NCBI GenBank assembly: GCA_963513935.1
Contig: OY740767.1
Span: 80,402,060 to 80,466,059, forward strand
Origin: Aphrophora alni
Lineage: Eukaryota > Arthropoda > Insecta > Hemiptera > Aphrophoridae
DNA: 64,000 nt
Direction: 5' to 3'
A program made the position numbers and the translations under genes. The notes beneath the pieces are model-generated. The model was not told the DNA's origin and did no database searches. It saw only the letters and a list, made by a program, of their open reading frames with translations. Each line of letters opens with the position of its first letter. The first letter of the stretch is position 1. Below, piece after piece: positions 52,474-64,000 of this stretch.

Positions 52474-52654
52474 GCTGTGAGTGTTTAGTGTTCTCTGCTA
52501 CTTACGGAAAAGAATATGGAACTTTCAGCAGTCCAGACTACCCAAGGCCATATCCACCGACAATAAACTGCCTTCTGTATACCTTCGTCGCTAACAGGGA
52601 CGAGATTATCGAAATTACGTTCAAGGACTTTGATGTTCACAAGTCTCATTTGGA
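52474..52654 (+). CDS. SOL-1-like gene, CUB domain exon 1 of 2
   Basis: The exon starts in phase 1 after TTACAG and ends in phase 2 at GGA|GTAAGT. It encodes GCECLVFSATYGKEYGTFSS, then PDYPRPYPPTINC, LLYTFVANRDEIIEITFKDF and DVHKSHL. This is the first half of a CUB domain: the opening Cys, the SP-x-YP-x-x-YP turn, the second Cys in NCLLYTF and the F-x-x-FDV strand. CUB domains are extracellular beta-sandwiches of about 110 residues. The wording CLVFSATYGKEYGTFSSPDY is what I recall from insect proteins annotated as suppressor of lurcher protein 1-like. C. elegans SOL-1 is a transmembrane CUB protein that modulates GLR-1 AMPA-type receptors. The domain is clear; the family is likely. Confidence 0.9.
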
Positions 52655-55600
52655 GTAAGTCTAATATTTATAAATTTGTGTCCGACTTGTTGTTTTGTTA
52701 CTTAACAAGACTAAAATTAACCATCTTCAGAAGTCCATAATCATCAATTTCATAATATATTAAATTTATAAAAGTATGTTGAAAAGTACACCCATTATTT
52801 GTACGTTGTTTACCTGATTATGTACTTAGCGCTACTAACATTTTTATTTACAGAATCTGAGTATAATTGCCTAAATTAAATACAATTTTAGTTATAATTA
52901 ATTATGATGTAATTGTTTACATTTCACAAATTATCCGGAATAGTTAAAATAAAGTATTCATAATAATTGTTCCTAAATATATTTAACGCTCATATTATGA
53001 AATGAAATACGTGAATAGGTACTCGTTTCAAAGATAAAATTATATAAGAAAACTTTGCAACAAATTTTGCTTATCAAAAATTATTATTTTCTCACCAAAA
53101 CTAAATACATATGAGTTAAGAATTATTAATTTGCTTTAAAGGTTTAATTACACAACGTATATATCTACATACATTTCATGAAATACTATCAAGAAGAAAG
53201 AACCATGAAGCAGAATATTTCCTGCAAGAGAATATTTTTTACTGAAATTAATTACTTAGTAATTTTGGCATGATAAATTCGTTTGTGTTTGAAAAAGTAC
53301 ATTAAGAGTATTATGGTTTTTAGTATATTTAAATAATCGAAATAAAATATCTTGGTTCAATATAATAGCTATTTAACGGTTTACGATAATCGATCATCAC
53401 TACACCATTTCATAGCAATACACCTCTAAAATGTATGAAATGTTGTTAACAATTTGTGAAATGATTATATATCACCTTTTGTGCTGAACAGGGCTGCGTG
53501 TATATATACTTGTATTTACATTTACTTATACTTGTTAAGATTATTTTTATACGTCAATTTAGAAAACAAAAAATTGAGCTAATGTAGGCGTAAAACGTAA
53601 TAAATATTGTATTCACAATTATTGGAATTTTATACATTTTGAAAATATACGTAAAACAAAATTTTAAAAATGCTGCCTTCTTAGTGATAGGTCATAATCA
53701 CTATCGAAAACGTTTATCTTATACCAATAATATATTTTTGATTGAAACGATAATTTATCAAGATTAATTAGCTGACGGTACGATGACAGTTCATGGATTC
53801 AGTAGTTAATTAATTCAAAAACGTTTTCCGATATTCAAAATTATTATCCATATAATAACATAAATTTCTATAACAACGTCGTCAAGAGAGATAAAAAACT
53901 CAACCAATTGTTTTTGTTTTTCGGAAATGTAATACCTTTAGGCTATATTTTCCAAACCACGCTGGTTTCTTTTCTCTTAAAATAGTATGTTTGAAGCTTA
54001 GGCTGATTATGCAACAAAACGTTATCCATAAATGATGTAGCATAAGTTTACAGATATTTTAGTCAATAAGTTTATGTTATTGTATTCCAGAATAGTATTG
54101 TAAACACAAATATTCACTGAAGTAGTATAAATAATATTCAGCACAATTCAGATCAAATATAAAAAAGTTTTTATTATCATCCTGAAAACAACTTATTACA
54201 ATATGACCAAACAATCTTCTATTTAAGGTGATTAATGTTCATACGAGTATTATGCCGGTAATACAACAGCCTTCGATTGAAAATGCATAGATACATATTT
54301 CTTAACTTTAAAAGTTATATTATGTCTGTTATTTAATTAAAACTGCAAACTGGCCTTAAAACTTAGCAATTATAGACATGAAATGATTTAAATCGTCTCT
54401 AATTTTGGTCTAAGCGGATTCCTTGCATTATCCTGTGACACAAAGTAATTTACGTTAGTGCCAAACAATATGTCATTGTCAGAGACTGAACTGTCCGAGA
54501 CAAAACGTGGCAGAGCGAATCGCTCAAGATTAATACAGCTTAGGAGTTAGAAAAAGAATGTGCCTTACGAAATAATTGTTGTTACAACATATATCCTCCA
54601 CTTTATTTCCCTGAATTCTGCACATTATTTATTTTTGAAGATCTGTATCAAAACCAATTTTATTTTGAATTTTAACGCGATTTATTTTATTACTCAATTA
54701 CTATTGGAGTAAGAGTCAATAGTAGTTTGACATAAACTCTTTACCAATTGTATTCAAAGATTATATTACTAGATTAAGTAATGCATTAACAATGTAGTTA
54801 TAACGTCAACAGATTCTACAATGAAAGTACTCTTCGATCTATTGTTGACTACAGTCTTCGGGTACATTGATATATTTTACATTTAATTTACATTAAATTT
54901 TACAAAAATCAAATATATGAATAAAAAGAAACATGTTTTCTGGCGTTTCGATTACAAAATGCTGAATAGCTGTAGGAAAATAGTGGAATTTGAGTCTATT
55001 TTCAAAAGTTGAAGTTGTATTAAAATTTTTTTAATTGACAATGTATGTAAAAAGCAATCTATTGTTCAAATTCATACTTCAGAATTAAAAAGATTACCAG
55101 TTATATCTACTATATTTTGAGATAAAATAAATTTAGCACTTTTTTTCTCTATTTCGGAAAGAGCTAGTATTTATTAAATTATAATTATAATTGCAGTAAT
55201 ACTGTTCCAAAGGACGCACAACAATAAATCAAAATCGTTCCTGAGAATACAGAATAAACTCCGATTATTCTTTGCTCCTTGGAAGTATAAGGAAAATAGT
55301 CTGAATATTTAATAAAATGCCTTATAATGGTACAATTTTAGTTTTATTGTTCAAACTTCATCCTTTTTCGTAAATAAAAGTGTAACTTTAAATTAAAAAA
55401 GTAACTTTCTTATTATAACAAATATTCTAAAATATCTTATCTTGTTTACTATTTGCAATTATTAAAAAGTTTAATTTATAAACTTACGTATTAAAAATTT
55501 ATTTCTACATAATTTCAGATATTTCTGAAAATAGAATTCTCAAATATGAAATAAATTATTGTTAAAACCAAAGGAATTAGATATCTTGAACTATTTCTAG

Positions 55601-57552
55601 GCATACAAGAGAGATATCAGAACACCAAAGTAATCAAGTTAGAAGCTCCACACGTATTCATTCTTTTGTATTATTCACGCTTGCAGCGCAGAAAGGAGCG
55701 AGTAACCAATTTGGTGATTGAAGGAGGAAAACCTGTCCTTTTTAATAATGTTTTAGTATATTTTACATTTTGTAAAATGAAACAAAATAATTTATACCTG
55801 TTTATGAAGTATATCAATAAACTTTTTTTTTTTCAATGGTCTGTTTCATGTGTATATTATGAAATCGATATTTTACTTTTTGCTATTTATTTCATTGTAA
55901 TAACACAGAAGAGTGTAAGTCAAGAAGCTTTAACTCCTTCCGTCCCTAAACCCTTGTCAAAATAATGACAGACTCCAAGAACGTGTTACAGTTTCAATTT
56001 TATTTAACTTATGTTTCTCTTAGCAATACAGACACGTAGATATTAGGTTGTAATTATGAATTTTATAAAAATTTTAAACATTAGTAAGGAGTTTCAATTT
56101 TAATTTTAAACGGAGTTGAAAACGAAATGAAATTTGATTCCAAATTAGTAATAATACTACAGAAAGAGATAAAATGTTTTTCTTTTAAAATTACTATACA
56201 ACTTACTCAATTTATATTTTATTTTATTAATTCATTGATTGCACAGTTTAAATTGATTTGCATGTGATTTTGACTATTCAATTACATTGCTGTCTAATTG
56301 TGATAAAAAAGGGCTGCAAACTAAAAACCCACTGTCAAATTATCAATCATATAAATAACAACCAACAAGAACAACGAACAATCTCGAGGGAAAATATGGT
56401 TTGTTGAGCAGAAATTTTACCATGAAAAAGCAATAAGTCACACAGTAATGAGATTGTAGTGAATCAATAAAATTGTTTAAAATTAAAAATATGTTTATTA
56501 ATGGTAGTTTTATTTATTGTCAGGCTGTCTGATAGTTATAACAAATATTTTCGATGAATAATGTATAATAATATGTTTTTTTAATGATTTTGCTTCATCT
56601 TATTTTCTATTAAATATAATATTTATATTAAAATTTTTGTTCATAGTGGGAATTAAAACAGAAGTGACTTTTATCAATTTAAATGATATCTATTTAGAAA
56701 TATTTATATTATTTTAAGGTGACTTTCATTATACATAAGCTTATCAAGGAGATAAATGATTTTTTAAAGTTGATTAATAACTGATTCTTATGGGTCTGAG
56801 CTAGGAATCACATCTTGTTGTAAACTACATATCATTTTTATATGCATTCCTTTATGAAATAAATTTAAGGCAATACGATCAGATCATTACAGAAAAATAT
56901 ATTATACATATTTACATATGCATATAACGTCGTTTCAATAATAGTTTTTTAACCGTAGAATTAATTAATAGCGTCATTTATGTACGTATAAAATAGTAAC
57001 GTTTTTATTTTAATTTTGACAGGGCTGATTTCACAAAAAGAATATTTTGAACAAATATTGTTTTAACTGTATTTCAAAAATGTTTTAATTGAATTGAAGG
57101 TGGTTTCTCTTCATGCATTTATTGCAAACTTTGGAAGTCGTTAATTCTTACAAACACTACGTTACCTTTTTTTTTTTTTTTAATATATGTTCTATATGGA
57201 TATAGGACTGAAATAAGTTACAAAAATATTCTCGAAACAATTCTGAGAGCTCAATTTATGTTTCGTTACAATATATTGTATCTTATTTTATTTCTATATT
57301 CATATAGAAAGGTATATTTAAACATACTAAACATATTATTTGTTAGACTTTTATTCCATAAATTAAAAAGTATGAACATATTTTATTACATTAACAGAAT
57401 GTAAACTTTGTTTTAAAATTTAAAAATACATCTTTTTAGTCTACAATTAAATAACATTTTGAATTTTAAATAAATATAACTTTAATAAAATGCAAGTGCA
57501 ATGAATTTGTTAATATATTTAATTACCTATTGTTTCAATTTTTTGGTTCCAG
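52655..57552. other. Intron 3 of the SOL-1-like gene
   Basis: 4.9 kb, donor GTAAGT, acceptor TTTTGGTTCCAG. The 99-codon frame at 55666-55965 has a basic start and a hydrophobic middle, with no recognised domain. A short G+C-richer patch at 54480-54560 is unexplained. No mobile element was recognised. Confidence 0.6.
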
Positions 57553-57767
57553 TTGTATCAGAGGAGATTTCCTTAAGCTCTTCTTACATTTGGATAAAGG
57601 TGAAGTGAATGAATACACGCCTTGGTCAGGCCTACTTTGCGGTGGTTACAACGATATACCTAACGTTTTGTACAGTTCTGGACCGGGGCTCGTTTTAGAG
57701 TTTCATACAGACGATGTTATCAGCAATTCCACGGGATTTATTGGGACCTTCAGATTTATTGACAGAC
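57553..57767 (+). CDS. SOL-1-like gene, CUB domain exon 2 of 2
   Basis: The exon completes the split Asp codon (GA|T) and runs DCIRGDFLKLFLHLDKGEVN, WSGLLCGGYNDIPNVLYSSG, LVLEFHTDDVISNSTGFIGT and FRFIDR, then leaves in phase 1 at GAC|GTGAGT. It supplies the third CUB Cys (DCIRGDFL), the fourth (LCGG) and the closing EFHTDDV..STGFIGTFRF strands. The Asp of GDFL and the TDD acidic pair sit where calcium-binding CUB domains keep their ligands. NST is a glycosylation sequon. With the previous exon it forms one 132-residue module bounded by phase-1 introns, the usual CUB arrangement. No further exon was found before the window ends, so the rest of the protein lies to the right. Confidence 0.92.
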
Positions 57768-59944
57768 GTGAGTGGTTCTTATATATACAAAACTACTGTT
57801 GTTGATATTATTACTTTTCCTATAATAATTTAAATCATAATATGTACAATAAATTGTTTACCATTAGGTTATGATTGAATATCTTGCAGTAAATAAACCT
57901 TTTTGTTTCGAAGTTACGGTAGATTTGTTATGGTACGGTAATTATTCAGAATCACCCAAAAAAAATAACTTAACAGCCTAATATCTGTGGTTAGAGTAAA
58001 GATAGATTAATTGATTAAACGGTGTTTGTAGAAAGTAACATCCTCTAACGTGTACATGTAGACCTAAAAGTTAGATTTCATACAAGGAAATTCCGAAAAA
58101 TCATAAAATGTTTTTTTTTCTAATATAGGCCTATTTGTTTATGCTTTCTTAAAAGAAGCACTAATTAATAATTTATGTTTTGTAAAATAATTTTATAATA
58201 ATATGTTATTAGTAGAATTTAAATCTTTTTACGGTTTACTGACAATTTTTTATTATTTTTTTTATTACAAGAAAAACATCGAAATCTAAAAATATTCAAA
58301 TTATACCTATTAATAAAAGCAGTGAAAATGAACTAATTTTATCGTCACAGAGTTTTACAGAAGTGAATAAGTTTTACCATTATCATTTTTAATCTAAAAA
58401 TTATTTTCCGTTGTTGACGTTACGTAAAAAATGCAATGACATTGGATTACGAAAAAGTATCGATAAAACTTATTTTCCAGATGACTAACATGATCAATAA
58501 AGAGACATATTTGAGTCATCTAATGAAATGCAAATTACAATTTATTGAACTAAAATAGCTTTATAGGGAAGTCACATTAACTCTTCAACAGTTATTATTA
58601 TTTTTATGGATATTACCTTTAAAATAAATTCTCAAGGAAAAAATACTCAGCAAATACTTAAAAATCCAATCATTGTATTTTTGGATCTTTAATTTTGAAT
58701 GAGTAGTTAAGAAACAAAAATATTTTGTAATGTAATATGTTACGTTTAAGATTGCTTCATAGTTTTAATCGTTTTAAAATAACAGGTCCATAATTATTTT
58801 ACTACATATCAGTAATAAAATACGGTAATTAAATCACTATTAAAAGCTACAATTGTTTGGTGTAATAACCAAAGGAAGTTCCCTTTGGCCTACTGCTGCC
58901 TAGTAGTAGGCCAAAGTTTTTAGCTTGTCCTGAAAATCGTGACTTATCAGCACTTATAGTTAATAATGAGGGTTGGTGAACATATCAAAACTTCAATGGA
59001 TGAGATTTAATGATTTCATATATTTTTTACTTCAACTATTCGTTTTTTCTTTTTGTTCTTTTTGTTTTTTTTTTTTGTTTTTTTTCTTTCGTTTATTCAA
59101 TATTCTACAAAAAAAAAGTGAATGTGGGAACCATATAAGTGGCATTTATTAGGTATATTTATTATTATGGATGCATAGATAAGAGTATACTTGTTTTCCT
59201 TGAGTTAAATAAAGTTGTGTATGGTGAGACTTGTATAAATACGCGGTATTTGAGACAAGAAGATCCTTACCCCAAGGTACTATACTCTAGTTTCGATGAA
59301 AATTTATTAAACAAATATTGTTCGTATAACACAAGGCTACAATTTCTCAAAAATACAGGTATTTAAACACTAATGTAAACAGTTAACCGATAAATCTCTG
59401 AACTTATGTCTTACTCGTCAGGGTCATGTAGTCTGATAATTCCTGAATAACTATATTATTGAATTGTGAACATAGAGAAAACTTTATGAATTTATTCAGT
59501 ATTAACATTAAACAAATTATTAGGCTATTAACTGTACGTAAAAAGTTTTTCAGTTCCAATTTAACATAACACATTATTACTTAATTTTTTACTTTATGTA
59601 CTATATTTGTTGTTTACATCGTTATTTTTTTCAATTAAAAGTTACTGCAACCAAAATTGTTTTATGCTAAATATTTTTTCATATCCACGCCAACAAATAT
59701 GGAGTAAAGTAAGGTGTGTTATTAAACTCTAGCACGCTTTATACAAACAAAATAGTAAAATATCAATTACCATTTAGGAAATAATGGTCTATTATAATAT
59801 TTGCATTTATTATTTCCTATATTTGGACTAAGTCTATTATTTTATCATTAAAAATAAACCTACTCCGATATTTTTAGAGCACCACATTCAAGCGTAGAAA
59901 TAATGTTCATTGACTAAACCGTAATTCTTGTATAAGTCTTTCTT
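57768..59944. other. Next intron of the SOL-1-like gene, first part
   Basis: The donor GTGAGT is at 57768. T-rich stretches lie at 59040-59090. A frame at 59139-59366 ends at an ACAG|GTATTT donor-like site, but has no CUB-like features or good acceptor, so I do not call it an exon. Confidence 0.45.
58883..58916. repeat. Perfect 12-bp G+C-rich hairpin
   Basis: CTTTGGCCTACT (58883-58894) and AGTAGGCCAAAG (58905-58916) are exact reverse complements around a 10-base loop. It is conspicuous in this A+T-rich intron and contains the AGGCC core that is over-represented in the window. Confidence 0.85.
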
Positions 59945-60110
59945 GTATAAACCATTCTTGTATAAGTCCTTGACAATGCTTTAACTAGCGAAACCATGGT
60001 CGGCAAGTTTCTATTAAAATATTGTGGTTGATACTAAAAAATTGTTGTTTTAATTTTATCTAAACCGTACTATTTAATGTATTATTGGAAACAGTCGCGG
60101 AGTTCTGAAG
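59945..60110 (+). mobile_element. Second Penelope-like 3' end fragment with hammerhead-like fold
   Basis: The block GCTTTAACTAGCGAAACCATGGTCGGC matches 8525-8552 in layout: helix II GCT (59978-59980) with AGC (59987-59989), GAAA (59990-59993), helix III ACC/GGT with a two-base loop, and the cleavage C at 60001. Helix II differs from the first copy by paired changes (GCC/GGC there, GCT/AGC here). The first core box is closer to consensus, CTTGACAA, but has an insertion and A in place of the catalytic G. Further downstream, an AAAATTGTTGTTTTAATTTT stretch parallels the tail of the first element. Just upstream TTCTTGTATAA occurs in tandem three times. No coding part is present. Confidence 0.55.
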
Positions 60111-60125
60111 TTATTGAAGTGGAAT

Positions 60126-60131
<6 letters not shown>

Positions 60132-60159
<28 letters not shown>
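60132..60159. repeat. Poly(A) run of about 28
   Basis: An uninterrupted A run. It could be the tail of a retroposed sequence on the + strand, but I do not recognise a body to its left. Confidence 0.8.
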
Positions 60160-61669
60160 TCGCCGGTCAGTATCGAAACCTCTCGGATAATATCCCTTAA
60201 AATGTGAAATAAGTATTAATTGTGTCTTAGATGCAACCTATTATTGAACAATAATTGTCTCTATTGCAATATACTATTTTTAGATGTCTCATATACATGG
60301 AAATTATTATTATATTATCAACTGTTGAATATATGCGCCGGTACATTTAATTTATTTTGTAATCATTAGGTAAAACAAAAGTGGAAAAATTAAATCAAAT
60401 AAATAGTTTAGGTATTACAATTTACAGCTCCATTATTGTTCTATTAATAATGTCTTGTAATCGTTTTTTTTTATGAATACGTGTATATACTAAAAATAAA
60501 TCATAGAATAACATCATTAAAAATATCCCCACCGCATCCCTAATTTATAGTGTTGAAGAGGTCTTGTGGCAGTTGAATCTTGAGACACAATTGGCTTAGC
60601 AGCAAGCGACAGCAGCACTCCTCAATGGCACTTGCAAACTGCTTACCTTGCGTTCCTTTTATAGCCTTCTCCTTCTCGATATAGAATTAATTTACTTCAA
60701 CAAATTGTATCGGAGAGAGAATAACACTCTTACATACAACGATCTGTACTTTAAACAGCTTTTAAGTAGTGACTTATCAGGTATGCAATTTTGTAACTTT
60801 GAATATCTTACATAATTTGTAATACAAATATGTTGCATTGAATTTTGTAATGTAAAAGTAATACATATTTATTTATTTTACATGTACATGAATATAACGT
60901 ATTATTTAGGGGAGACTAATTTTTGTTTACGTAAAACAAATATTGTAGGCCTTCCAAATTTATGAGTTTATATATATTTAAAGTTTGAAGTAGATTTCAC
61001 GTCTCGATGGGTGTAGAATAAAATTACAATTACTAAATATTATTAGTTATCGGAACTTGTATTTATAGTTTCTTTTCGGATATTTAACACCCACCATTTG
61101 AATCTGTTTGTTCTAAAGAATATCAACTATCGCCATGTATATATATTTTTCTTCAGATATTCTAGACATACACAAAACATTTAAAACAAGTTTATATATT
61201 GTTAAAAGGAATACTTTTATTTGGACATTATTGGTTATCTCTTAGTGGTTTTAAAACAAACAATAAACAGAGAATTAATTCTGGAGGGGGGGGGGTTGAA
61301 GAACTTTACCCAAAAAACCAGCAAACCAAAATCTACTACTGATTACCCACGTATTATTACTCATAAAATAGTCATAAATTGATTTAAAGTATATGCTTTA
61401 CCAATATTTATGAAGGAGATTATAGCTAAATTTCCAGTTTTGAAAGACACTTCCGGTATTTTTTGTAACCAAACAAATTTATTTTACTTTATGTTAATCA
61501 ATTAAATATACGACAAAGTAACGTATATATATATATGTTAACATTAATAAATATAAGATATCTTTCCTTACATAGGAATAAGCCGTGGTTGGGTGTGGTT
61601 CTCCTTGAATACAAGCAGGAAAGATTGTTATTATATCAAACCTTTCCCATAATAGAGAGTTTCAAGTTA
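60160..61669. other. Intronic, one G+C-richer patch
   Basis: A stretch at about 60530-60670 is much richer in G and C and has neither a protein nor a tRNA fold that I can recognise; it may be a SINE-like repeat. A G-run lies at 61284-61293. The rest is A+T-rich. Confidence 0.4.
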
Positions 61670-62606
61670 TATAGGGTGTCTCTTTTAACTGGTAAACCAA
61701 TGTGATCTCTGAAATTTTAAGAATTACAGAAAACTTTAAATTGGGGACCTTAACAATTTCTTGTAAGTAATAAAAGGGTGCATTTGTGTTTCTAAATGTT
61801 ACAGCCATTTTCCAATATGGCTAAATTTAAACATTCTTATGACAACCCACATTATTTATTGTTGAATTGTATGTTTTAAACGCAATATTATTCCTTTTTA
61901 GATTTTTTTAGTATTTTAATCTAATCTATTTTTAATTTTATATTCTTAGTCGTCCATGTAATGCATTAACTCGCCAAAGTTTCATTTAAATTACAACATA
62001 ATTAGTTCTAATTTCGTAAATCCTCATGTTTTAATCTGTTATACATTTATTGTTTTATGAATACTCTTAAATTTAAGATTTTATTGTAAGGAAACTTTGA
62101 CTATAGATATTTGAAAAGAGCCAGTTATTTAGGATTACTAAAAAATCTTTCGATGAACTACATTGGAGACCTTCAACATAATATCAGTGTGAAATTATAA
62201 AACGTAGGTAAAGTTGCCCCATACAAAAAAAAGTACATTCTAATACTTAATAAACATTCCTTGGATTTGGCTCTTCACCAATTACTCACTAAAAAGTTAG
62301 AAAAAAATGATTCATACTCGTCTTTACCCGTAAAAAACTTTAGAGAAGAAAATGAGAAAGACCTCTAGTTTTCGTCATTTACATTTTTCTAACAATATCT
62401 TTAAAATGAGGGGTCACAAGGCATGGGTTTTCATTTAAACTTTTCGAGCTCCCCCAAAATGTACCATTTTGGAAATGGTAACAACGTTCTCTTATGCGTA
62501 AAAAAAGTATATCTTTAAACTTAGTAAACATTACTTGAGTCTTTTTTCTCAATTACTCACTTAAAAGTTACAAGTGTGTCTCCAGACTTTTAGTTCATCC
62601 TGTATA
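61670..62606. mobile_element. Possible MITE-type repeat with internal direct repeats
   Basis: The left end TATAGGGTGTCTCTTTTAAC and the right end (read as reverse complement, TATACAGGATGAACTAAAAG) resemble each other and the TACAGGGTGTCC-type termini of the element at 3043. Inside, a block with TAAACATTCC, CAATTACTCACT and AAAAGTTA at about 62235-62310 recurs with changes at about 62500-62575. Boundaries and unity of the block are uncertain. Confidence 0.35.
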
Positions 62607-62996
62607 AATGTATATATACTTTAATTATACCACATGTACTTTAAATTTTAAAAACACTCTATTCAAAAAACAAAGGACAGTAATACTTTATAATTAATTA
62701 TGTGGTTAACAAACTACTAAATTACACATATTATTGTCGAACCTAATATCTCAGAAAACACGTGTTTATAAAGACTTTTTCGTACCTACAAATACGTACG
62801 AAATTGTAATAACATTTTATATGCATAATAAGTATTTCAGAGGCATACATAGACAAAATCCTAACCTTCAATTTAATATTTGTTTTCAGTTCTTTGCCCA
62901 TTCTTTATATTTGATTAATAATATTATTATGATCTCACATGTTACTACTTTTAGACAATACCTTAGTAACCTGAACAATTTGGACTTTAATATTAA
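62607..62996. other. Intronic, up to the piggyBac insertion
   Basis: The frame 62734-63060 crosses the left end of the piggyBac element and has no recognised domain, so it is not called a gene. TTAA at 62993-62996 is the left target site copy. Confidence 0.45.
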
Positions 62997-63743
62997 CCCT
63001 GGAACAGTAACATGTGGTCTACAGTCGCCCCATGGAATTTTGTTTTGCTCAGATCTTTGAATTGGCAGCACTTGCCTTCTCCCCCCTCCATAACGTTTCA
63101 AGTGGGACCATATAAGACGTTAGTTGAGTGTGTAACATTGACCTTCACTCATTTAGTGACATAGTTATAACCGGTTTGGAGAACTGTAAACCCCCCCGTT
63201 ACCAATGGGGTGATTTATTGTGTTTGTTGTGGGTTAACTGTATTCCCTATGTTACTGATTGTGCAACATATTTTCAAATAAATACAAAATTTTGATTTTT
63301 TAATTTATATATAAAAGTATTCATAATGGACCACTTTTCCGGCAAAGAAGATATAATTATACATGCACTGTTTTTTTCTGAACCTGACAGTGTTTTTGTT
63401 TCTTCACAAGAAGAGGATTTTGAAAATAATGTTAGCGATGTTGAGGATTGATTAGAAGAGGACACACAAATATGTCATTTGCCAAAGTAGTAAGTCTTAA
63501 AAATTTTGTTAAAAAACCCCTTATAAAAATTTGTAAACATTTTTATTTTATGTCCAAAACAACTTAAAGCAGTGAATTTCAATAATATTTTCGAATTGAA
63601 CCAGTTGTAAATCTTTTATAATTTCAATTCTTGTGGTTTTTCTTAATTAAAAAAACTTTTGTTGATTTTTTTTTCTTGTTTAGGATACTGTAGACCCCAC
63701 GTTACCAATAGTGTAACAAGAAACGGGTGCTACTGGTCTAGGG
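62997..63743 (+). mobile_element. Internally deleted piggyBac-type element (747 bp)
   Basis: TTAA flanks the element on both sides (62993-62996 and 63744-63747), the hallmark of piggyBac. The ends are inverted repeats: CCCTGGAACAGTAACA on the left and, as reverse complement, CCCTAGACCAGTAGCA on the right. Behind the termini a motif with CTGTAGACC..CGTTACCAAT recurs: near 63185 and 63686 in one orientation and near 63015-63025 in the other. These are likely subterminal transposase-binding repeats. The element keeps a short frame but no transposase domain, so it is a non-autonomous derivative. Confidence 0.8.
63326..63451 (+). pseudogene. Remnant N-terminus of the piggyBac transposase
   Basis: The frame starts at MDHFSGKEDIIIHALFFSE and continues PDSVFVSSQEEDFENNVSDV to a TGA at 63449-63451; the same frame then reads LEEDTQ and stops again near 63490. 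An acidic, Ser-rich N-terminus of this kind is typical of piggyBac-type transposases before the DDE domain. Nothing of the DDE domain or the C-terminal Cys-rich part remains. The position inside well-defined piggyBac ends supports the reading; the residues alone would be weak evidence. Confidence 0.5.
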
Positions 63744-63747
63744 TTAA

Positions 63748-64000
63748 CCATAATTTAAAATCCAGCACTAGAGTTTCATAGACTTAAAAAGTTTAAGTAT
63801 TTTTTCTGGCTTCGATTAATTCACACCTTAATGGGACGCTTCATCATGGTAAGCTTAAAAACACAGATCTTCCCTTGTAACTACAATGCGGAGAGAGGTA
63901 AGTTACTATCTCCTGTGGTATTATTTAGTTCTCAGGCCCACCGTTATTTTGATTTTAGTACTTTTCTTAAGGTTTGAATTTTAAAAGGAACATATATAGA
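63748..64000. other. Intronic A+T-rich DNA to the window edge
   Basis: I see no feature here. The SOL-1-like gene is expected to continue beyond the right edge. Confidence 0.4.

Noticed and set aside
59139..59366. Possible further exon of the SOL-1-like gene
   Set aside because: It lacks CUB features and a good acceptor, although a donor-like site follows it.
60530..60670. G+C-richer patch as an RNA gene
   Set aside because: No cloverleaf, box A/B pair or stable long hairpin was visible by eye.

Overview
The window is A+T-rich eukaryotic DNA (roughly 70% A+T) from an arthropod, most likely an insect with a large genome. The evidence is one recognisable animal gene spread over tens of kilobases with 5-19 kb introns, many low-complexity TA tracts, and decayed animal transposons of several classes: Penelope-like, jockey-type LINE, Ty3/gypsy, IS630/Tc1-mariner and piggyBac. 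A hemipteran is my guess from repeat style only. There are no operons, CRISPR arrays, tRNA or rRNA genes that I can see.

The one clear host gene runs on the + strand from about 19.8 kb, possibly from a CpG-rich promoter at 11.7 kb, and leaves the window on the right. I assemble four exons by splice signals and matching phase: 19834-19885 (5' UTR plus start codon), 33574-33637 (signal peptide), 52474-52654 (first half of a CUB domain) and 57553-57767 (second half). The phases agree at every junction (0, 1, 2) and the CUB module is bounded by phase-1 introns. The protein resembles insect 'suppressor of lurcher protein 1-like' (SOL-1-like) CUB proteins, which in nematodes are auxiliary subunits of AMPA-type glutamate receptors. 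Only the N-terminal 155 or so residues lie here.

Layout. 0-6 kb: a short C2H2 zinc-finger ORF (1318-1677), a diverged tandem repeat (2741-4225) interrupted by a fold-back MITE (3043-3523), a degenerate 39-bp minisatellite and a TA/GT microsatellite. 7.0-8.6 kb: a Penelope-like retroelement whose 5' part is inverted and whose 3' end carries a hammerhead-like fold. 10.2-10.9 kb: a jockey-type LINE tail on the minus strand. 11.7 kb: candidate promoter. 13.3 kb: a 52-bp-arm hairpin. 17.9 kb: an exact 70-bp tandem duplication. 24.0-25.1 kb and 41.7-42.8 kb: two inverted copies of a 1.1-kb repeat. 27.3-30.0 kb: a decayed gypsy pol interrupted by an antisense transposase relic. 32.0-33.1 kb: a gag-like relic of probably another LTR element. 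41-44.5 kb: a dense cluster of fold-back repeats and TA tracts. 60.0 kb: a second Penelope 3' end. 63.0-63.7 kb: an internally deleted piggyBac element between TTAA sites.

Most open reading frames in this window are chance frames or antisense shadows. Nothing proves a new biological system. The most interesting signals are the Penelope element with its twin-priming-like inversion and two hammerhead-like ends, the three-frame uORF cluster on the SOL-1-like start codon, and several well-bounded mobile elements.
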